Source: JAGLON01 sp041394985
GTDB taxonomy: Bacteria > Zixibacteria > MSB-5A5 > GN15 > JAAZOE01
Length of the DNA stretch: 64,000 nt
Assembly: GCA_041394985.1 (NCBI GenBank)
Contig: JAWLBI010000001.1
Span: 2,666,001-2,730,000 of the forward strand
Direction of reading: 5' to 3'
Position numbers and translations under genes: made by a program
Part shown: positions 58,931 through 64,000 of the stretch, piece after piece
Position numbering within the stretch: the stretch's first letter is position 1
How the letters are laid out: each line of letters begins with the position of its first letter
Notes under the pieces: generated by a model
Told to the model about the DNA's origin: nothing
The model's database searches: none
Seen by the model: only the letters and a program-made list of their open reading frames with translations

Positions 58931-61498
58931 ATGGGACGTAAAACTCTATTATCAACACTTCTTTGCCTATTTGTTATTTGCATGTTCGTGAGCGCATCGA
59001 TATCTGCGCGAGCGGAATACGACACTCATGCAACTAACGACGGCGGCGCGCCGAAGGTTATGGTCGACGATCCCTTCCAGGATTGGGCGGTTCACGATAT
59101 CGGCAAACTGGCCATGTCCATCACCAACTATGGTGTATTCGGGACCGGGTATATTAATTCGCCGTTTATCGATGGCGAGGAAGCGCCATCTGCTGAATAT
59201 CCGATTAACTCGAACCTCAGATATCTTTTCACGGGCGCACTGTGGATCGGAGCCGTTGTCGGACGCGACACCCTTGTTTCCGTCGGTAATGATGGGTGGG
59301 CACAGAATACACCGGAATTGCAGCCCGATGCGGGCGCTGCCGGAGCAATAATCGCACGCTCCAACCTGGCCTCGAGCAATGACTATTCTCCTGATGCGAT
59401 TTCGGAGCAGGATTATATTTCGACATTCGCCGATACGAATATCAGAGTTGCCGGGCAGGATGGTGTTGATAACCGGCCTCACATTCCATTGAACATCGCA
59501 GTTCGTCAGGCCAGTTATGCCTGGAGTTATGATTACGCCGAAGATTTCATCCTGTTCGATTATAAAATTACCAATATCGGTATTTACCCGATTAAGGATT
59601 TGTATTGCGCGCTCTATATTGATGCCGATGTACATCACACGTCGGTGACCGGTCAGGATGGCGCCGGCGACGATATATGCGGCTTTCGCCGAACAGTCGA
59701 CCCGCCTCCCGGATACGGCCTGACGGAAGATTCCGTCAACATCGCGTGGATCGGTGATAATGACGGCGATCCCGTCGATGGCGGCGGATCGAAAACGTGG
59801 GGCTTTACCTCCCCTGTCGCCGTTACCGGTACTCGTGTTGTTCGAGCTCCCGGCGGAAATCAACAATACAGCTTTAACTGGTACATCCCGAATGGTTCTG
59901 CGGCTCTCGATTTCGGACCGCGTCTTGCGGGTACCGATGATGATCCGTTCCGTTCATTCGGCGCCCATCTGGGGACACCGACTGGCGATAAGAATAAATA
60001 CTACATGATGAGACATCCCGAATTCGATTACGATCAGTTGTACTCTGCGATTTCCAACACCGGCGACGGCTTCCTCCCGCCGGCTCGACCTGATCAGGCA
60101 ATTGATTTTGCGGACGGATATGACACCCGATATCTTCTGTCATTCGGACCATTTGATGTCGATCCCGGAGATACACTTCCTCTGACCATTGCATATATTG
60201 CCGGCGACAATTTCCATCAGAATCCTACCGATTTCGATGATTATTTCGATGCCTTTAATCCCAGTTTGTTTGACAGCAAACTGAGTTTTGCCGATTTGGG
60301 AGCAAATGCTCGCTGGGCAAGCTGGGTTTTCGATAACCCGGGGTATGATACCGATGGTGATGGAGATTCCGGCGAATACAACTGGGCCTGTCAGACCGAT
60401 ACCGGGATAGCATACTATGATGGCAATGGCCCTGAACCGCCGAGTGAAATAATAAATAGCTGCGTCAAGAAATATTACCGGGGCGATGGCGAACCGGACT
60501 TCCGAGGTGCTGCTCCGCCGCCGCCGCCGATTCTGAATATCACTCCCGATTTCGGAGAAATCAGGATTCGTTGGAATGGTCAGGCATCTGAAAATGCCAT
60601 CGACGTATTTTCGGGATTGAAAGACTTCGAAGGCTATCGAGTCTACTATTCACTCACGAACCGCGCATCCGACTTTGTGTTGCTGACGTCGTATGATCTC
60701 GATGACTATAAGCGATTCGAATTCAATACCGTCTTATTGAGCTGGGAACAGACCAGTGCCCCGCTGACGCTCGACAGCCTGCGAATTCTCTACGGTCCGG
60801 ATTTTGAACCGCTCACGTATGGCGACGAAACACACTATTTTAACGCCCCGGATGGAAAGATTTATTATTTCCGCAAACAGGACTGGAACGAATCCGACAT
60901 TTCGAATCCTTATGGTATTCACAAGGTGTACCCCGAGGCTTCGAAAACGGACTCGTCGGATACCACCAATGAAGGTTTCCTTCGCTATTATGAATATGAA
61001 TACGTGATTGACAACCTTCAACCTTCGATTCCTTATTATTTCTCGGTTACCGCATTTGATTTCGGCTCTCTTAACGTCGAATTGGGAGCCCTCGAATCTG
61101 CGCCGCTGGTCAACGCCGTTCGCGAATACCCGCTGCCCGATGCCGATGTTGTCGAAGACGAGGCTCTGGAAGTTATCGTGTTCCCGAACCCGTACCGTAT
61201 CGACGGCGGTTATGCCTCGGCCGGTTATGAAAACCGCGACCGTACGAAATCAGCCGAGCGGACGAGACAAATTAATTTTGCAAACCTTCCAAATGTTTGC
61301 ACAATAAGGATTTTCTCGATTGACGGCGATCTTATCAAGGAAATCGAGCACAATTATCCCGAAGGCGGTCCCGGATCTCAGGTAGAAACATGGGATGTCA
61401 TCAGCCGTAATACGCAATCCGTTGTTACGGGATTGTACCTCTGGCAAGTCGAGTCGGCGATGGGGAATCAAATCGGCAAACTTGTCATTATGAAATAA
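58931..61498 (+). CDS. Large secreted protein with T9SS-like C-terminal tail, paralogue 2
   Basis: An 855-aa exported protein. The ATG at 58931 follows GAGGAAG and starts a signal peptide (MGRKTLLSTLLCLFVICMFV). It shares its plan with paralogue 1: 'IGKLAMSITNYGVFGTGY', 'LWIGAVVGRDTLVSVG', 'SYAWSYDYAEDFILFDYKI', 'DFRGAAPPPPPILNI', 'KDFEGYRVYYSL' and the tail 'VFPNPYRIDGGYASAGYEN...GKLVIMK'. It carries Ca-binding-like 'DTDGDGDSGEYNW' loops in the middle. It is followed by a terminator and then paralogue 3. The 254-bp divergent gap before it (58677-58930) holds no recognisable gene. Confidence 0.87.
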   Translation: MGRKTLLSTLLCLFVICMFVSASISARAEYDTHATNDGGAPKVMVDDPFQDWAVHDIGKLAMSITNYGVFGTGYINSPFIDGEEAPSAEYPINSNLRYLFTGALWIGAVVGRDTLVSVGNDGWAQNTPELQPDAGAAGAIIARSNLASSNDYSPDAISEQDYISTFADTNIRVAGQDGVDNRPHIPLNIAVRQASYAWSYDYAEDFILFDYKITNIGIYPIKDLYCALYIDADVHHTSVTGQDGAGDDICGFRRTVDPPPGYGLTEDSVNIAWIGDNDGDPVDGGGSKTWGFTSPVAVTGTRVVRAPGGNQQYSFNWYIPNGSAALDFGPRLAGTDDDPFRSFGAHLGTPTGDKNKYYMMRHPEFDYDQLYSAISNTGDGFLPPARPDQAIDFADGYDTRYLLSFGPFDVDPGDTLPLTIAYIAGDNFHQNPTDFDDYFDAFNPSLFDSKLSFADLGANARWASWVFDNPGYDTDGDGDSGEYNWACQTDTGIAYYDGNGPEPPSEIINSCVKKYYRGDGEPDFRGAAPPPPPILNITPDFGEIRIRWNGQASENAIDVFSGLKDFEGYRVYYSLTNRASDFVLLTSYDLDDYKRFEFNTVLLSWEQTSAPLTLDSLRILYGPDFEPLTYGDETHYFNAPDGKIYYFRKQDWNESDISNPYGIHKVYPEASKTDSSDTTNEGFLRYYEYEYVIDNLQPSIPYYFSVTAFDFGSLNVELGALESAPLVNAVREYPLPDADVVEDEALEVIVFPNPYRIDGGYASAGYENRDRTKSAERTRQINFANLPNVCTIRIFSIDGDLIKEIEHNYPEGGPGSQVETWDVISRNTQSVVTGLYLWQVESAMGNQIGKLVIMK

Positions 61499-61511
61499 CA
61501 ACAAGTACTCC

Positions 61512-61542
61512 AAAAACCCCGCTTTTCAGCGGGGTTTTTTTT
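61512..61542 (+). terminator. Terminator after paralogue 2
   Basis: AAAAACCCCGC-TTTTCA-GCGGGGTTTTTTTT, 14 bp after the stop. The rest of the gap to 61739 shows no gene. Confidence 0.88.
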
Positions 61543-61739
61543 ACCGTTTATTTTTAACACGCCGATACTGTCGCACGTCCTAATGTGGGAATGGCAATAT
61601 CACATGTATGGAGAGGTCGATATAGTGAAATTTCGGCTTGATTTTGCAGTTATCTTCATATAGATTGGTAGTCTACCCATAATTCGGATTTATGGGCTGA
61701 GTGAGAACAAGGTGATAGCATAGATAGGTGGGATGTACA

Positions 61740-64000
61740 ATGCGTCAAAATGTTATTTCTTGCGCCGCAGTACTAATCGTTTTACTCCTTTGTGTGTCGA
61801 GTGTTTCCTTCGCGAGAACGGAATTCGGTCCGGAAGGTGATGGATCGGCCCCAAAACCGACTGCGGAACCGCCGAATACCGACTTTGCCCTGCACAATAT
61901 CGGCAAGCTGGCTATGACAATAACCAACTATGGCAATTTCGGTGTTGGAGACGATAATTACTTCTGCGATGGGGAAGTTTGCCCAAACGCGGAATACCCG
62001 ATTAACTCGGATCTGGAATACTTGTATACCGGGTCACTCTGGATCGGCGCAATCGTCGGACGCGATACGCTGGTCTCAACCGGTTCGGACGGATGGCAGC
62101 GCGGTATAAATGAGCTGCTTCCTGATCCTGCGCCAGGTGGTGTTATTCTCGCGAGATCGAATCTCGCATCGCGCACGGACTATTCGCCGGATGCCGTTTC
62201 CGAGCAGGATTACATCTGTACGTTTACGGACACGAACATTGCCGATGCCGGTCAGGATGAAATCGAAAACCGCGCACATATTCCGCTGAATATCTCCGTT
62301 ACACAGAGCAGCTATGCCTGGAGCTATGATTATTCCGAAGACTTTATCTTGTTCGACTATAAGATTACGAATATCGGTATCTATCCGCTGCAAGATGTTT
62401 ATATCGCATTGTACATCGATGCCGATGTATTCCACCGCTCGCAGACGGAAGGCTATACCGATGATATCTGCGGATTCCGGCGCACTGTTGATATGCTCCC
62501 CGGATATGGCTTTGATCAGGACACCGTAAATATCGCCTGGATCGGCGACAACGACGGTGACCCATCGGATGGCAGTTCCGGCCCGCCGGCCTGGACGTTT
62601 TCTTCACTGACCAGCGTAACGGGTACGCGCGTCGTCCGTTCTCCGAATGAAGATTTGCAATATACGTTTAACTGGTGGATTTCCAACGGCACGCCGTCTC
62701 TCGACTTTGGTCCTCGCGCCTCAGGTACGGATGATGATCCGTTCCGCTCATTCGGCGCTCACATGGGTACGCCGACCGGCGACAAAAACAAGTATTATGT
62801 CATGTCGCACCCGGAATTCGATTATGACCAGTTGTTCTGTGCGATAAATCACCAATCCGAAGGATTCCTGGCGCCGCCGCGACCGTCAGTGGCCGTTGAC
62901 TTTGCCGATGGATATGATACGCGATATCTGCTCTCATTCGGCCCGTTCGATGTAGAACCGGGCGATACCCTTCCGGTCACGATCGCATATGTTGCCGGTG
63001 AAGATTTTCATGTCAATCCCACCGATTTCGAAGATTATTTCGACGCCTATAGCCCGAACGATTTTTATGAGAAGCTTGATTTTTCCGACATCGGTAATAA
63101 TTCCCGTTGGGCGAGCTGGGTTTTCGACAACCCGGGATATGACACCGATGGCGACGGAGACTCCGGTAAATACTATTGGAAATGCATCGTCGATACCGGT
63201 ATTGCTTACTATCATGAAGAAGTCGATCCGCCCGCGGAAGAACTGCCGAGTTGCTCGAAAGTGTACTATGCCGGCGATGGCGAACCGGATTTCCGTGGCG
63301 CAGCCCCGCCTCCGCCACCGGTTGTAAAGGTTACCCCGGAATTCGGCAAGGTGACGCTTCGCTGGAATGGTCAGGCTTCGGAGAACACAATTGACGTATT
63401 TTCGGGAGTCAAGGACTTCGAAGGCTATCGTGTGTACTATTCTTTGACCGACCGCGCATCCGACTTCGTCCTTTTGACCTCATATGACTTACATGATTAT
63501 AAACGGTTCGAATTCGATCCGATTCTGAGAAACTGGGCGCAAACGACAGTCCCTCTGACGCTTGACAGCCTGCAATCCCTTTGGGGTCCGGATTTCAACC
63601 CGCTCGCTTACCCTGACGAAACTCATTATTTTGAGGAACCTTCGACGGGCAAACTCGTGTACTTTACGCGCCAGGATTGGAACCAGTCTGATCTGACCTC
63701 GCCAAACGGTATCCGAAAAGTATATCCTGATGCGTTGAAGGCCGATTCCTCGGATACGACTAGTGAAGGTTGGCTGCGCTATTACGAATATGAATATACT
63801 ATCGAAAACCTCCAGCCGTCGATTCCATATAACTTCTCGGTCACCGCATTCGACTTCGGCTCATTGAAAGTCGATCTCGGCGCTTTGGAATCATCACCGC
63901 TGACCAACGCAGTTGTTGAATATCCGCTTCCTTCCGGCGATGTCGTTGAAGAAGAGGGCCTGGAAGTTATCGTCTATCCTAATCCGTATCGAATCGATGC
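61740..64000 (+). CDS. Large secreted protein with T9SS-like tail, paralogue 3, 3' end outside window
   Basis: The frame runs open from the ATG at 61740 (after GGTGGGATGTAC) to the window end, 753 codons, with no stop. It starts with a signal peptide (MRQNVISCAAVLIVLLLCV) and closely follows paralogue 2: 'IGKLAMTITNYGNFGVG', 'LWIGAIVGRDTLVSTG', 'SYAWSYDYSEDFILFDYKI', 'DTDGDGDSGKYYW', 'DFRGAAPPPPPVVKV' and 'DFEGYRVYYSL'. The last visible residues, 'EVIVYPNPYRID', enter the T9SS-like tail, so only about 100 residues are missing. It is a tandem duplicate of paralogue 2, 241 bp downstream. Confidence 0.87.
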   Translation, partial: MRQNVISCAAVLIVLLLCVSSVSFARTEFGPEGDGSAPKPTAEPPNTDFALHNIGKLAMTITNYGNFGVGDDNYFCDGEVCPNAEYPINSDLEYLYTGSLWIGAIVGRDTLVSTGSDGWQRGINELLPDPAPGGVILARSNLASRTDYSPDAVSEQDYICTFTDTNIADAGQDEIENRAHIPLNISVTQSSYAWSYDYSEDFILFDYKITNIGIYPLQDVYIALYIDADVFHRSQTEGYTDDICGFRRTVDMLPGYGFDQDTVNIAWIGDNDGDPSDGSSGPPAWTFSSLTSVTGTRVVRSPNEDLQYTFNWWISNGTPSLDFGPRASGTDDDPFRSFGAHMGTPTGDKNKYYVMSHPEFDYDQLFCAINHQSEGFLAPPRPSVAVDFADGYDTRYLLSFGPFDVEPGDTLPVTIAYVAGEDFHVNPTDFEDYFDAYSPNDFYEKLDFSDIGNNSRWASWVFDNPGYDTDGDGDSGKYYWKCIVDTGIAYYHEEVDPPAEELPSCSKVYYAGDGEPDFRGAAPPPPPVVKVTPEFGKVTLRWNGQASENTIDVFSGVKDFEGYRVYYSLTDRASDFVLLTSYDLHDYKRFEFDPILRNWAQTTVPLTLDSLQSLWGPDFNPLAYPDETHYFEEPSTGKLVYFTRQDWNQSDLTSPNGIRKVYPDALKADSSDTTSEGWLRYYEYEYTIENLQPSIPYNFSVTAFDFGSLKVDLGALESSPLTNAVVEYPLPSGDVVEEEGLEVIVYPNPYRID

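Noticed and set aside
58967..59866. 299-aa frame on the - strand within T9SS-like paralogue 2
   Set aside because: A composition shadow of the + strand gene; the parallel region of paralogue 3 gives a different, shorter antisense frame.

Overview
The window looks like chromosomal DNA of an uncultured, Gram-negative-type bacterium of the FCB/Zixibacteria neighbourhood (candidate phyla such as Zixibacteria, Latescibacterota or KSB1). The reasons are six secreted proteins ending in paired dockerin-like EF-hand repeats of the form GDxNGDxxVNIxDAV..INYIF, three large proteins with a type IX secretion (T9SS)-like C-terminal tail, several small outer-membrane beta-barrel proteins, lipoproteins, and an rRNA operon in 16S-Ile-Ala-23S-5S order. 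The phylum is an inference; placing the 16S gene at about 42257-43809 in a tree would settle it.

Layout. (1) 1-16.2 kb: four large secreted proteins on the + strand, each with a C-terminal dockerin pair: a C25 (gingipain-like) peptidase cut by the window start, an M14 zinc carboxypeptidase, a second C25 peptidase of 1632 aa, and a 2017-aa protein with six Cys-rich repeats. (2) 16.2-22 kb: a stand-alone RelA/SpoT-type zinc-finger (RIS) protein and glutamine synthetase on the - strand, then a dockerin-tailed M4 thermolysin-like protease on the + strand. (3) 22-30.3 kb: a GNAT acetyltransferase; a tight HD-aconitase-PrpD operon (-); an EVE protein, a dockerin-tailed PQQ-type sugar dehydrogenase and a Trm112-like protein (+); a lipoprotein (-). 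(4) 30.4-35.7 kb: two tandem paralogous outer-membrane proteins (-), an M16B peptidase pair (one active, one inactive and lipid-anchored), MscL with a zinc-ribbon tail, and a small membrane protein. (5) 35.7-38.5 kb: an accessory patch full of intergenic palindromes and repeats, holding a beta-barrel protein, a membrane protein and an AT-rich Mrr-like nuclease. (6) 38.5-44.2 kb: the rRNA operon on the - strand with two near-consensus tandem promoters. (7) 44.5-53.5 kb (-): a 1190-aa M16C peptidase, a rubrerythrin-like protein, TrkH and TrkA for potassium uptake, and an exported bleomycin-hydrolase-like C1B peptidase. (8) 53.6-64 kb: three paralogous proteins with T9SS-like tails (the last cut by the window end) flanking a glycosyltransferase/MFS pair.

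Taken together the window describes a proteolytic heterotroph. Extracellular proteases (C25 x2, M14, M4) are exported and probably held outside by dockerin tails. Periplasmic or envelope peptidases (M16B pair, M16C, C1B) could finish peptide breakdown, and glutamine synthetase handles the nitrogen. The most unusual points are the coexistence of two C-terminal tag types with no mixing, a stand-alone zinc-finger/RIS protein downstream of a glutamine synthetase that lacks its adenylylation tyrosine, a degenerate HD protein in an aconitase/PrpD operon, and the repeat-rich patch next to the rRNA operon.
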